The notes beneath the pieces were generated by a model, which saw nothing but the letters and a program-made list of their open reading frames with translations, had not been told where the DNA came from and made no database searches. Made by a program: the position numbers and the translations under genes. Below are positions 32,608-44,503 of a stretch of 64,000 nucleotides of DNA, one piece after another (positions within the stretch are counted from its first letter, which is position 1; the number at the start of each line of letters is the position of its first letter). The DNA comes from Odontesthes bonariensis (lineage: Eukaryota; Chordata; Actinopteri; Atheriniformes; Atherinopsidae): the NCBI RefSeq assembly GCF_027942865.1, contig NC_134507.1:32160447-32224446 (forward strand), written 5' to 3'.

Positions 32608-32973
32608 TCAGTCATGTAGGAAAGCAGTTCTCTTCTTATGGGAATCATCTTTATCACATTGAAACACGCTGTTTAAATACACAGATAGGAGCATTTTCAG
32701 TGCCAAATATTCAAAGTTTGCTTCGTTAGAAGATCCAGAGAGCAAAGATATCAGAATATTTGATGTAGCTATACGCACTATAATTAACAAGAATGTTTCA
32801 CTATGACACTGGGACCTTACTGCAGCATTTTTCAGAGTGTGGTTGAAGATGTGAGGACCTACAGACTCAGTTGGACCATCTCTGAATTCTTCAGACTTTA
32901 ATTGGAGTTTGGGTTGAAAAACTGCTGGAACTGGGATGAAGAGCCATCTGTCCTTGTTCACAAACTGCTGCAA
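32608..32973 (-). CDS. 121-aa conserved frame of unknown nature, unit B
   Basis: A copy of the unit A frame with a few substitutions (WLFIP for WLSIP) and no breaks. Function unknown. Confidence 0.3.
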   Translation of the reverse strand: MQQFVNKDRWLFIPVPAVFQPKLQLKSEEFRDGPTESVGPHIFNHTLKNAAVRSQCHSETFLLIIVRIATSNILISLLSGSSNEANFEYLALKMLLSVYLNSVFQCDKDDSHKKRTAFLHD

Positions 32974-34068
32974 AGTCTGTTGATCAGTTCACAGTCATCG
33001 TCTTAATAATAATCTCGCAGTGCAGAGTCTCTGTATGTTTCAGATTCCTTCCAGGTCACCCAGATAAAGGAAGAAATAAAGTCAGAGTTTCAGCTTGTGC
33101 TGCCTCTCAGGTGGAGTTTAGGTGTGAGGACAGAGCACAAAGAGGCTTGAAGTCAGAGAGCTTCTCAGTTTGGGACAGGAGGAGGAGATGCTGGTGAACA
33201 TGGAGGATGAAGAAGCATCTCTGAGCTCCCGCTGAAATCAATTCCCTCGCTGAGCTGATCGATCAGCAAGTCTGTGAAGTCAGAGAAAACCTCAGAAGGA
33301 AACAAAGGAAGTGCTATGCTAAAATACCATCAGTTAAAGTTCTGTTTTAAATGATCCTCCTGCAGTCAGAGGCAGGATTATTCATATTCAGATCAACACC
33401 AAAATGTGAAAAATCAGAGGTCTTTCCACTCATTCACATATTGTAATATAAGCTGAGATATTCTGATATAACAGCACTGCTCAGAGCACTAAAAACTGTC
33501 AAAATCATCTAAAATTATTAACAATAATTCAACTCCACCAGTCTGGTCGCTTGTTTCTCTCTTCTGATTTTGCTGAAGACGGACACAGGATTTAGAGGAT
33601 GTTTAAGGAATGTTTGAATCTAATCATTCCTTTTGTTTAAACATATGAATTTGAGCAAAACTGAGAAACTTATAAAATGAATACAAAGTATGTAGTTGTG
33701 GTTAGGTATGATCACTGATGAGCTGAAAGAAGAAGACAGGAAACTGTGGGAATTTGGTCAAATAGTTAAGTGTCCTTTACTTTCCCTTAAATATGTTTGG
33801 GCATGTGGAAACACATGGCACCCCATTAAACTCATTGGTAAGTGTCCTCTGGAGCAGCTTCTTAGAATGAGTCTGTGAAGCTGCAGTGAGTGATGGTCAT
33901 TGGTCGTGTTGTCCAGGTGGAGGCGCTGCAGGAGCAAGAAACAGCTGTGCTTTGTAAGGGAAAGAGAAGCCAGAGAAGCAGCGAGGAAGCTGCTAAAAGA
34001 TGTCAAAGCGTGTCGTTGTAGCGCGCGTGCAGTGTGTGTGTGTGTTGAAGAGCAGAAAGAGTGTAAAA

Positions 34069-34364
34069 AGACTGAGTCCTGCTGTATTACTCAGGCTGCA
34101 CTACAGCATCTATTCACAGGTGCGATCCCACTACTGAGCAGCACGGGGGCTTTGCCCTGCTCCGTTTCCCACCTGGGCCGTTGCCCCCCTCCTTAGACAA
34201 CCTGGTGTTCCCAGGCTACCCCAGGCGCACCATATCCATACCCAACTTAGTGCAGACACCCGATGGACATAGTCCTCTGCAGCTCAGAACTCCTGAGTTC
34301 AAGCGATCCAGCAGCCTCAGCCTCCCGGTAGCTTGGATTACAGGCGCGCGCCCCCGCTCCCGGC
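34069..34364 (-). ncRNA. RN7SL: 7SL (signal recognition particle) RNA gene, unit C
   Basis: A full-length second copy in the same orientation and length as unit B, nearly identical to it. Differences include a CTGCTGGATC variant near the 5' end of the Alu domain and GGACTCAGTC instead of GGGACTCAGGC just before the terminator. The T5 run is at 34065-34069. The helix 8 motif and TGTAAT are unchanged. The CRE (34407-34414) keeps exactly the same distance from the start. It is likely competent, though the 3'-end changes may weaken terminal stem pairing. Confidence 0.92.
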
Positions 34365-34406
34365 GACAGCTGCTCTCATTCAAGCAGGTTTTGGGCTTTT
34401 TGATCC

Positions 34407-34414
34407 TGACGTCA
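34407..34414 (-). promoter_or_regulatory. CRE/ATF palindrome upstream of 7SL, unit C
   Basis: TGACGTCA, 43-50 bp upstream of the 7SL start at 34364, as in the other units. Confidence 0.8.
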
Positions 34415-35024
34415 TCAGCGAGCTAATTTGCTGTCTTGTATCCTCGCCAACAGAGATTTGTTGTTCTTGTTAACTTTGATAAAATAGTCGTGCTAAAGTA
34501 CCGGTTTAAGTTTTTCATAGCATTCCTGTTTTTCCTCCCAGTTGAAGTGAGTTTTTGTTTAATACATTTTCATAGTGTAGTGCCTCCCATTTTTCAGGAG
34601 AGGTTATTTGTTTTTCCTCCGTAGCAGGAGTGATATTTAGTTACAGTTAAATCTTGATAGTCCTTTTGTTTGTTCCTCCTTATAGTGGAGTGATTTTGAT
34701 TTTGATAAATTTTCATAGACATACTTCTCTCATTTTGGGAGAAGTGTATATATATATAAATAAATTAGTGACTTCCATAGCCTGTTTTGTTTCTCTCTGG
34801 AGAGACTTGAGAACTTCTGCTCCTCAAATAAAAGCTTTTGAATACATCACCTCCTGCTCCTGCGTCCTCCACTCTTGGGCCTGACAATCTTTATGCTTAT
34901 GCTTATGTTTCTGCATTTAGCAGACGCTTTTATCCAAAGCAACAGTCTTGTCTTTGGAGTTTACAAAATCTATTGTCTTTAGAATATTAATTCTCCATGT
35001 CCATGGAAATCGTCTGGCAGCAAG

Positions 35025-35594
35025 CTACAAACCTGCTGCTATAAAAAAATGGAACTGCCAATATGCGTTGTCACCGACAACGGCATATTCAGCTACTTTA
35101 AACATGCATTTGGTACAGAACTGCCACCGACCTCTGGTCTGAGGTTTCCCTGTTGAGGCATCAGTGGAAGTCTGGGGCATCTGATCTTGGTCTGCTTGTC
35201 TTAAATTGTTCAACTCCTTCTGAGGAAGTATTTCCCTGCTCTGTTTGGTTATCAGCTCGTCTTTACTCGGAATTACTTTTTGGGATTCCTCCACTTGGTC
35301 CTGAAGATTTTCCTTATCAGTCATCAAATGTTTAATTTTTTCATTTTTCTGGGCCAGCTCTTCAGTGAGAATCTGGATTTTCTCCTTCAAAACGTCCTCA
35401 TTTTGATACCGAGCCTCAACTTCTTCTTTCAAATGTTCCTTGGATGCCTTTTCTGTTTTCAGCTTCTTTTCAAGAAGACTCAGTCCCGCTCTGACCTTCA
35501 GGTTCCGCTCTCTCTCCTGTATATCCATTATTTCTGCCAATGTCATTTTGTTCTGTTCTTGCATTATCATGGTCCTGTTCTTAAGTTGGGCCAT
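35025..35594 (-). CDS. Coiled-coil protein of unknown function, unit C
   Basis: A 189-aa copy with the same start, heptad region and FFIAAGL tail as unit B, but with the KEKIQ residue of unit A. The 33-aa frame is at 35633-35734. No stops or frameshifts. Function unknown. Confidence 0.5.
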   Translation of the reverse strand: MAQLKNRTMIMQEQNKMTLAEIMDIQERERNLKVRAGLSLLEKKLKTEKASKEHLKEEVEARYQNEDVLKEKIQILTEELAQKNEKIKHLMTDKENLQDQVEESQKVIPSKDELITKQSREILPQKELNNLRQADQDQMPQTSTDASTGKPQTRGRWQFCTKCMFKVAEYAVVGDNAYWQFHFFIAAGL

Positions 35595-36415
35595 CTTGTC
35601 TAAGAGGTCTTGTCCATAACTTTCCCCTCATCTCAGGATTGCTCTGTTTCCATCAGCTGCTCCATCTCCTCTTCTCTGGTGTGCTCTGACTCCACAGAAG
35701 CCTCCTCAGTACACTGATTACTGTATCCTGACATGTTGTCTTCTATACTTTCAGATCCTAAAAGAAATTGAAGTGTTCAGTTGATGAATAAAACTGCCTG
35801 TTTTAACTTCAACGGCGGTGACGTCACGCCTTTGTGTCGTCAGGGAATCTTTGTGTCGTCAGGAAATCTTTGTGACGTCACTGTTTTCGCACGTCACAAA
35901 ATGTTCTGGACCTTTGATGAGGGTCAACGAACGTTAAGTGACGTATTTGCGTTACAGAAAGGAAATGGCCGCATAACGAGCTTACGCAAGCAATCCCCGA
36001 TATGAAAAGTCTGATCACATTTTTTTTAGACTTCGTTTCTACGTTCGATAGATTTAAGTTCTGCTTCCACTCATTATATTCAGTGAAAGAGACAGAAAAG
36101 GAAATAACAATGACAATGACAGAGGAACGAAATAAAGCATCTTTTAAACGTTAAAGGCTGATCAGTGATGAAACATTTTGACAAAATATGACTGACTGGT
36201 TAAGTTTGACGTTTGATATCGATGAAACATTTTTCTTTGGTGCTCCGTAAAACCTCAATTTCTGATCAGCTTCAGAGGAGTTTCTCATTTCTGCTTCTTT
36301 AACACTGTCAGATCAGCTCACCAAACATTTAAAAAGGAATGCCTCTAAATGTCCTCCATCAGGTGTCTCCTTTTTCTACAGTTTTATTTCAGATGTTACA
36401 CACATTAGCCTGTTC

Positions 36416-36769
36416 TCAGTCATGTAGGAAAGCAGTTCTCTTCTTATGGGAATCATCTTTATCACATTGAAACACGCTGTTTAAATACACAGATAGGAGC
36501 ATTTTCAGTGCCAAATATTCAAAGTTTGCTTTGTTAGAAGACCCAGAGAGCATAGATATCAGAATATTTGATGTAGCTATACGCACTATAACTAACAGGA
36601 ATGTTTCACTATGACACTGGGACCTTACTGCAGCATTTTTCAGAGTGTGGTTGAAGATGTGAGGACCTACAGACTCAGTTGGACCATCTCTGAATTCTTC
36701 AGACTTTAATTGGAGTTTGGGTTGAAAAACTGCTGGAACTGGGATGGAGAGCCATCTGTCCTTGTTCAC
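36416..36769 (-). CDS. 117-aa conserved frame of unknown nature, unit C
   Basis: A copy of the unit A frame; the first ATG is lost (CTGCCAAG for CTGCAAAG), so the frame starts later. Function unknown. Confidence 0.3.
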   Translation of the reverse strand: MNKDRWLSIPVPAVFQPKLQLKSEEFRDGPTESVGPHIFNHTLKNAAVRSQCHSETFLLVIVRIATSNILISMLSGSSNKANFEYLALKMLLSVYLNSVFQCDKDDSHKKRTAFLHD

Positions 36770-37599
36770 AAACTGCTGCCAAGTCTGTTGATCAGTTCAC
36801 AGTCATCGTCTTAATAATAATCTCGCAGTGCAGAGTCTCTGTATGTTTCAGATTCCTTCCAGGTCACCCAGATAAAGGAAGAAATAAAGTCAGAGTTTCA
36901 GCTTGTGCTGCCTCTCAGGTGGAGTTTAGGTGTGAGGACAGAGCACAAAGAGGCTGAAGTCAGAGAGCTTCTCAGTTTGGGACAGGAGGAGGAGATGCTG
37001 GTGAACATGGAGGATGAAGAAGCATCTCTGAGCTCCCGCTGAAATCAATTCCCTCGCTGAGCTGATCGATCAGCAAGTCTGTGAAGTCAGAGAAAACCTC
37101 AGAAGGAAACAAAGGAAGTGCTATGCTAAAATACCATCAGTTAAAGTTCTGTTTTAAATGATCCTCCTGCAGTCAGAGGCAGGATTATTCATATTCAGAT
37201 CAACACCAAAATGTGAAAAATCAGAGGTCTTTCCACTCATTCACATATTGTAATATAAGCTGAGATATTCTGATATATAACAGCACTGCTCAGAGCACTA
37301 AAAACTGTCAAAATCATCTAAAATTATTAACAATAATTCAACTCCACCAGTCTGGTCGCTTGTTTCTCTCTTCTGATTTTGCTGAAGACGGACACAGGAT
37401 TTATAGGATGTTTAAGGAATGTTTGAATCTAATCATTCCTTTTGTTTAAACATATGAATTTGAGTGAAACTGAGAAATTTATAAAATGAATACAAAGTAT
37501 GTAGTTGTGGTTAGGTATGATCACTGATGAGCTGAAAGAAGAAGACAGGAAACTGTGGGAATTTGGTCAAATAGTTAAGTGTCCTTTACTTTCCCTTAA

Positions 37600-38444
37600 A
37601 GGGACACTATGTAATTTCTTCCCCCATCTAGTGGTGCAATTTTATTTTGCAAAGTCGAAAGAATTTGCTCTCTAGCGCCTCACGTTTTCAAATGTGCGTT
37701 GCAACTTCTTGAACTACGGCAAGCAGAATGTGTCAAGATTCAAGAAGCTATAGCTTCAGACTCAAGGTCCATACGAACAAAAAGAAATCAAGACACACAA
37801 TACAAAGGATTACATAACACACATACAACAACACTATAAATACAGGTGACAGATAACATGTCAGATAACATAAGGTGACATAGCCTTTGGTGTGCAAACA
37901 AGGCAATTAGTCATATTCCGGGAGTTACCGGAAGTGACGTCGACGCAGCGTTAGCATTAGCAGCGTTAGCATTAAGCAGCATTAGCAGTGGTAAATAAAC
38001 TCCCGGTAAACTTACAAACTTTCTAATGCCTCGTTTTGTGAGTTAAGAGCCTGTGTATACTACGGCAGAAGTTTGGAAACGATCAATGCATTATTAGTGG
38101 GATAATTTACCAGATAAAATCTATTTAGCATTAGTGGCTGTAATAAGCCATTCGGCGGAAATGACATCACAATGACGTCATTTCCGCTTGCAGGCCTGGC
38201 GGAGAAATCGCGATTCGAAGTGCTTTATGTCCCTCTCGGCACTTTGTCGTTTTTCATAGACCGGAAGGACATGGCAGCCTCCATAGAGCTTACCTGCTCT
38301 ATGTAGATACAGACAAGTTATTCTTCACTCAGGAGGATAAGTGAGATTTTTGACAGAGATCATTTTACACCAATGAGGACTAACTTATGAATGAATATGT
38401 TGATTTGAGCTAATAAATGACTTAATTTATTACATAGTGTCCCT
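37600..38444. mobile_element. TTAA-type (piggyBac-like) MITE in unit C
   Basis: Ends AGGGACACTATGTAAT and ATTACATAGTGTCCCT are perfect inverses. TTAA flanks both sides (37596-37599, 38445-38448). Units A, B and D show the empty site CCCTTAAATATG. Non-coding interior of 845 bp containing GCGTTAGCATTAGCAG repeats. Confidence 0.93.
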
Positions 38445-38729
38445 TTAAATATGTTTGGGCATGTGGAAACACATGGCACCCCATTAAACTCATTGGCAAG
38501 TGTCCTCTGGAGCAGCTCCTTAGAATGAGTCTGTGAAGCTGCAGTGAGTGATGGTCATTGGTCGTGTTGTCCAGGTGGAGGCGCTGCAGGAGCAAGAAAC
38601 AGCTGTGCTTTGTAAGGGAAAGAGAAGCCAGAGAAGCAGCGAGGAAGCTGCTAAAAGGTGTCAAACCGTGTCGTTGTGGCGCACGTGCTGTGTGTTGTGT
38701 GTGTGGAAGAGCAGAAAGAGTATAAAAAG

Positions 38730-40970
38730 CTAGCCTGATAAACCAGCCTAAATGGATTGGATGTCTAATTTAGTCTGGCTCCGATCAATGGATACAACGG
38801 AACATTGTTGATGAGCACAACCCGTTGTCTTTCAAACCGTGTCTGTGCCTATAGGCCAACGCTCTGACCAATCAGCGCAACTGACTGTGACGTAGTAAGC
38901 GCGACAGAAAGCTTTGGTGGGAGGGGACTCTTCCAAAACTGATGCCAAGGCTGAATCAAACGAGCGCTGTTCCATTGCCGCCTCCATCTTTCTTGTTGTG
39001 CTTTCGCTTCCATAGACATCATATAGAATACTAGACTGAGCAACGAACGTAACCGCTCTTGGGCCGAACGTAACGCAGGGCCGCCATATTGGAGTGGTGA
39101 TTCACTCCATTCAGTATAACCGGGTTGATAGGAGCAATGAACAGTCAGCGCATTTAATTAATAATATATCGCTGAATAACACTCGTGTTTATACGTTTTA
39201 AATGTCATCCGTGAAGCACTGATAAAAAAAAAACATGGTTTGGCGGGATTTATTGTTCATACTTGGCATAACGTAACACAATATAGGCCTACATGAGTCC
39301 TTAATAGTTCATGGTTCACCTTTGAAAAACAAACAATGAGATAACGAGTCATTTTTTCATTTTATTTTTATTTTTAGTTCTTAAGTGAATCATACACGGA
39401 CCTTCAACATTACAATATTGGTTTTTTTCACACTTCTTTTTTTCCCCACAATTTTATATATATATATATATATATAGGGAAGATATCCACTGGCCATTAA
39501 TATACAAAAAAGAGCACTACAATTTTGGATGCACCTCAAAACAAGTCCCTCAGACACACTGCACTTTATTGCAGCAAAAACAATGTGTATAAATTAATCA
39601 TTACATGTTCATTATATTTTATGCTTTGGCAATACATTTACTTTTTCTGGTTCTCTGAACCTGGAGCAGTTCGGGAATCATCAGCATCAGTGTGTCAATG
39701 TTTATAACAAACCCCATGACTGACAGGTACCTGCAATTGGAAAAACAAAAACATTCATTATTCTGATCATAGCAAAACAAGACTCCTCTTGAAAGCACCA
39801 TGTGATGTCATTAGTGACAGGTTGAAAACTTGTATGTCCATTTTTTTCCCTTTTTTAAGCGTTTAAATATAAATCGAAATAGTTTTCCTTGATTGTAGGT
39901 CACTTTTGATAAAGGTGTTTGCCAAGTATAATGCAATGTGATAATGTAAAAGATACAAGGTTTCTGCCCGTCACCAACGATGTGCAATTTTTGTAGACAA
40001 CGGAACCCATGGAAAAAAGTGTGAAATCAAGTCACAAATGTAATGCACGCACCCCACCACCCATATCAACAGTGATACGACTCAGTAACCTTAGCATACG
40101 TTCGCCTAAAATGAAGTTCATAAAATGCTGTACAGTTTTTTTTATTGTTTATCTTTATTTTAAACTTTGTTGTTAAAGTATGTCATGTTTTCATTTCCTT
40201 AATTTCAAGCCATTTATATAATAGGATGCTATGGTTGATGCCGAGCTGTCAGCTCTCAGCTGTCATCTGTCATTCATTTACGATGTGGTCGCATAGTGTT
40301 AATACGCCAATATTACTCTGCCGTTGCCCTCCGCTATTACTTTGTTGTTCAAGTAGCCTATGTCATGTTTTCATTTTCATTAATTTCATTATCATATCAT
40401 CAAGCCATTCATATTCATCTTGTGAGCTAATCTAGCTAGCCACGGCCTCAGGAGCATCTATTTATACTACAACACTCTGGTAAAACAAATAGATTCAATA
40501 GTACGGTAATGTTAAATCTTACTTGTGAAAAGTAATCCCACGACTTCTGTTTTCCTTGGTTCGCTCGTTTGAGCAGTTGTATGCTGAACACCAGCCAGGC
40601 ATCTTGACAAGTCTCTAGTTGCAAATTCAATGACAAACGTTATCGTGAGCTTGAGTTCACCACTCCAAGATGGCGGCCGTTTTTCTCGCGTCTCAGCAGC
40701 CAATGCTCAGTCTAGTGTTCTATATGATGTCTATGTTCGCTTCCACTGCCCAACGTCGCACTGCTCTGTCGTCACTCCCTCAAAACCCCGCACCAGAACC
40801 CTCTGCCCCGCCCGCGTTGATTCAAAACACATCTCTGCGTTGTGATTGGTTTAGTTGCCATCTGCCAGATTCAGGGCAGTATTTTCAAAATGAAAAGTGG
40901 TTCGAGGCCAGACCCAACCGCAGGCAAAACATTTTGCCGTCCAGCAGTTGGCGCTGGTTTTCCAGGCTAG
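38730..40970. mobile_element. 2.2-kb hAT-like element in the 7SL terminator
   Basis: Ends CTAGCCTGATAAACCAGC and, in inverse, CTAGCCTGGAAAACCAGC. TAAAAAG is duplicated at 38723-38729 and 40971-40977, and an eighth base (G in the sister units) has mutated on the left. The empty site GTGTAAAAAGCCTG is seen in units B and E. Inside is a second inverted pair around CATAGACATCATATAGAA (39011 and, inverted, 40716), so a further element is nested. No transposase is recognised. Confidence 0.85.
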
Positions 40971-40975
40971 TAAAA

Positions 40976-41271
40976 AGCCTGAGTCCCGCTGTATTACTCA
41001 GGCTGCACTACAGCATCTATTCACAGGCACGACTCCACTACTGAGCGGCACGGGGGCTTTGCCCTGCTCCGTTTCCCACCTGGGCTGTTGCCCCCCTCCT
41101 TAGACAACCTGGTGTTCCCGGGCTACCCCAGGCGCACCATATCCATACCCAACTTAGTGCAGACACCCGATGGACATAGTCCTCTGCAGCTCAGAACTCC
41201 TGAGTTCAAGCGATCCACCAGCCTCAGCCTCCCGGTAGCTTGGATTACAGGCGCGCGCCCCCGCTCCCGGC
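40976..41271 (-). ncRNA. RN7SL: 7SL (signal recognition particle) RNA gene, unit D
   Basis: A full-length third copy with the CRE at 41314-41321. It departs from B and C in the S domain: the segment after CAGTAGTGG reads AGTCGTGCCTG where B has GATCGCACCTG, and GGGCAACAG replaces GGGCAACGG. These changes touch the stem closing helices 5 and 8, so it may be a less fit variant. Its 3' flank was replaced by the hAT-like element at 38730-40970, which duplicated TAAAAAG and thereby left this copy its own T5 terminator (40972-40976). Confidence 0.88.
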
Positions 41272-41313
41272 GACAGGTGCTCTCATTCAAGCAGGTTTTG
41301 GGCTTTTTGATCG

Positions 41314-41321
41314 TGACGTCA
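41314..41321 (-). promoter_or_regulatory. CRE/ATF palindrome upstream of 7SL, unit D
   Basis: TGACGTCA at the same 43-bp offset from the 7SL start. Confidence 0.8.
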
Positions 41322-42000
41322 TCAGCGAGCTAATTTGCTGTCTTGTATCCTCGCCAACAGAGATTTGTTGTTCTTGTTAACTTTGATAAAATAGTCGTGC
41401 TAAAGTACCAGTTTAAGTTTTTCATAGCATTCCTGTTTTTCCTCCCAGTTGAAGTGAGTTTTTGTTTAATACATTTTCATAGTGTAGTGCCTCCCATTTT
41501 TCAGGAGAGGTTATTTGTTTTTCCTCCGTAGCAGGAGTGATATTTAGTTACAGTTAAATCTTGATAGTCCTTTTGTTTGTTCCTCCTTATAGTGGAGTGA
41601 TTTTGATTTTGATAAATTTTCATAGATATACTTCTCTCATTTTGGGAGAAGTGTATATATATATAAATAAATTAGTGACTTCCATAGCCTGTTTTGTTTC
41701 TCTCTGGAGAGACTTGAGAACTTTTGCTCCTCAAATAAAAGCTTTTGAATACATCACCTCCTGCTCCTGCGTCCTCCACTCTTGGGCCTGACAATCTTTA
41801 TGCTTATGCTTATGTTTCTGCATTTAGCAGACGCTTTTATCCAAAGCGACAGTCTTGTCTTTGGAGTTTACAAAATCTATTGTCTTTAGAATATTAATTC
41901 TCCATGTCCATGGAAATCGTCTGGCAGCAAGCTACAAACCTGTCTTGCCATAAAAAATGGAACTGCCAATATGCGTTGTCACCGACAACGGCATATTCAG

Positions 42001-42410
42001 CTACTTTAAACATGCATTTGGTACAGAACTGCCACTGACCTCTGGTCTGAGGTTTCCCTGTTGAGGCATCAGCTCGTCTTTACTCGGAATTACTTTTTGG
42101 GATTCCTCCACTTGGTCCTGAAGATTTTCCTTATCAGTCATCAAATGTTTAATTTTTTCATTTTTCTGTGCCAGCTCTTCAGTGAGAATCTGGATTTTCT
42201 CCTTCAAAACGTCCTCATTTGATACCGAGCCTCAACTTCTTCTTTCAAATCTTCCTTGTATGCCTTTTCTGTTTTCAGCTTCTTTTCAAGAAGACTCAGT
42301 CCAGCTCTGACCTTCAGGTTCCTCTCTCTCTCCTGTATATCCATTATTTCTGCCAATGTCATTTTGTTCTGTTCTTGCATTATCATTGTCCTGTTCTTAA
42401 GTTGGGCCAT
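42001..42410 (-). pseudogene. Coiled-coil frame, broken, unit D
   Basis: The same start (MAQLKNRTM) as the other units, but one base is missing in the CTCATTTTGATACC region (CTCATTTGATACC here, near 42216). That shifts the frame after about 66 residues. A further deletion of about 80 bp near 42070 removes the segment encoding the KQSREILPQKELNN part. No intact product is possible. The 33-aa frame at 42451-42552 is kept. Confidence 0.7.
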
Positions 42411-43334
42411 CTTGTCTAAGAGGTCTTGTCCATAACTTTCCCCCCAAATCTCAGGATTGCTCTGTTTCCATCAGCTGCTCCATCTCCTCTTCTCTGGTGT
42501 GCTCTGACTCCACAGAAGCCTCCTCAGTACACTGATTACTGTATCCTGACATGTTGTCTTCTATACTTTCAGATCCTTGAAGAAATTGAAGTGTTCAGTT
42601 GATGAATAAAACTGCCTGTATTAACTTCAACGGCGGTGACGTCACGCCTTTGTGTCGTCAGGGAATCTTTGTGTCGTCAGGAAATCTTTGTGACGTCACT
42701 GTTTTCGCACGTCACAAAATGTTCTGGACCTTTGATGAGGGTCAACGAACGTTAAGTGACGTATTTGCGTTACAGAAAGGAATTGGCCGCATAACGAGCT
42801 TACGCAAGCAATCCCCGATATGAAAAGTCTGATCACATTTTTTTTAGACTTCGTTTCTACGTTCGATAGATTTAAGTTCTGCTTCCACTCATTATATTCA
42901 GTGAAAGAGACAGAAAAGGAAATAACAATGACAATGACAGAGGAACGAAATAAAGCATCTTTTAAACGTTAAAGGCTGATCAGTGATGAAACATTTTGAC
43001 AAAATATGACTGACTGGTTAAGTTTGATGTTTGATATCGATGAAACATTTTTCTTTGGTGCTCCGTAAAACCTCAATTTCTGATCAGCTTCAGAGGAGTT
43101 TCTCATTTCTGCTTCTTTAACACTGACAGATGAGCTCACCAAACATTTAAAAAGGAATGCCTCTAAATGTCCTCCATCAGGTGTCTCCTTTTTCTACAGT
43201 TTTATTTTAGATGTTACACACATTAGCCTGTTCTCAGTCATGTAGAGAAGCAGTTCTCTTCTTATGGGAATAATCTTTATCACATTGAAACACGCTGTTT
43301 AAATACACAGATAGGAGCATTTTCAGTGCCAAAT

Positions 43335-44503
43335 CATCATCATCATTAACTTTATTATATAGCTTTTTAACACAGCCGTGGCTGAAACAAAGTGCTGTAC
43401 AACACAAAATAAAACAAGGCTTAAAACACAAGAACAATGTAAAAACAACATTAAACAACAACAATATTAAAATAATAAAAACAATAAAACAATACTAGAA
43501 ACAGAGTCTCATGCTGGGTTAAAAGCCAGGGAATAAAAATGGGTCTTCAAACCGGTTTTAAAAATGGGCCTTGAAAGGGCCTGTCTGATGTGAAATGGGA
43601 GGTCATTCCACAGTTTCGGACCGGCAGTGGAAAAGGCTCTGTCTCTGAGCTTCCGTTTGGCCCTCGGTACCTCCAGGAGCAGCTGATCAGCTGACCTGAG
43701 GCATCCGGCAGGAGCATAAGCATGGAGCAGCTCAGAGAGGTAAGGCGGGGCGAGTCCATTTAAAGATTTAAAAACAAATAAAAGAATCTTAAAATGGACT
43801 CTAAAATGCACAGGCAGCCAGTGGAGGGAGGCTAAAATGGGTGATGAATGATGTGCTCCCTCTTACGTGTTCCAGTTAGGAGGCGAGCGGCAGCATTTTG
43901 GACCAACTGGAGACGTGTGAGGGAGGACTGGCTGACTCCAAGATAAAGTGCATTGCAGTAATCCAGCCGAGATGTGATGAAGGCGTGGATTACTGCGTGG
44001 ATTACTGCGAGGAAGGGCTTCACCTTTGCCAGCTGCCTGAGATAAAAAAAGCTGGACTTCACTACTGCACAAATTTGCCGGTCCAATTTAAAATCACTTT
44101 CCATCTTAAAACCCAAGTTTGTGACTGTTGGCTTCCTGTATTGCACCAAGGGGCCCAAGTCAACAGGAGGGGATTCACAGGAGCCACTGGGACCGAACAC
44201 CATCACTTCTATCTTCTTCTCTTTAAATTTTAAAAAGTTTAAGGACATCCAGACTTTAATGTCTTCAAGACATAACAGAAGTGGTTTCAGAGAGAAAGCA
44301 TTTTTCTTCTTTAGGGGCACATAGATTTGGCTGTCATCAGCATAGCAATGGAAAGAGATACCATGCTTTCTCAGGATGGAACCCAGGGGCAGCAAGTACA
44401 GGGAAAAAAGCAGGGGCCCTAAAATTGAACCCTGCGGAACCCCATATGACAGCGGAGCAGGGCGGGACTCTGAAGCACCAAGGCTCACGCACATGGTTCT
44501 GTC
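43335..44503 (-). pseudogene. L2-like LINE 3' fragment inserted in unit D
   Basis: A 5'-truncated LINE of 1169 bp within the 121-aa frame region. The minus strand encodes RT motifs YGVPQGSILGPLLF and YADDSQIY, then RLDYCNALYLGVSQ and IQNAAARLL-type C-terminal sequence with one frameshift near 43820, ending near 43509. It ends in an ATG/ATGATG microsatellite (43335-43347), as L2-type tails do. The target duplication is TGCCAAAT against TGCCAGAT (43327-43334, 44504-44511). The empty site is present in units A-C. The endonuclease and the start of RT are missing, so it is dead on arrival. Confidence 0.9.
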
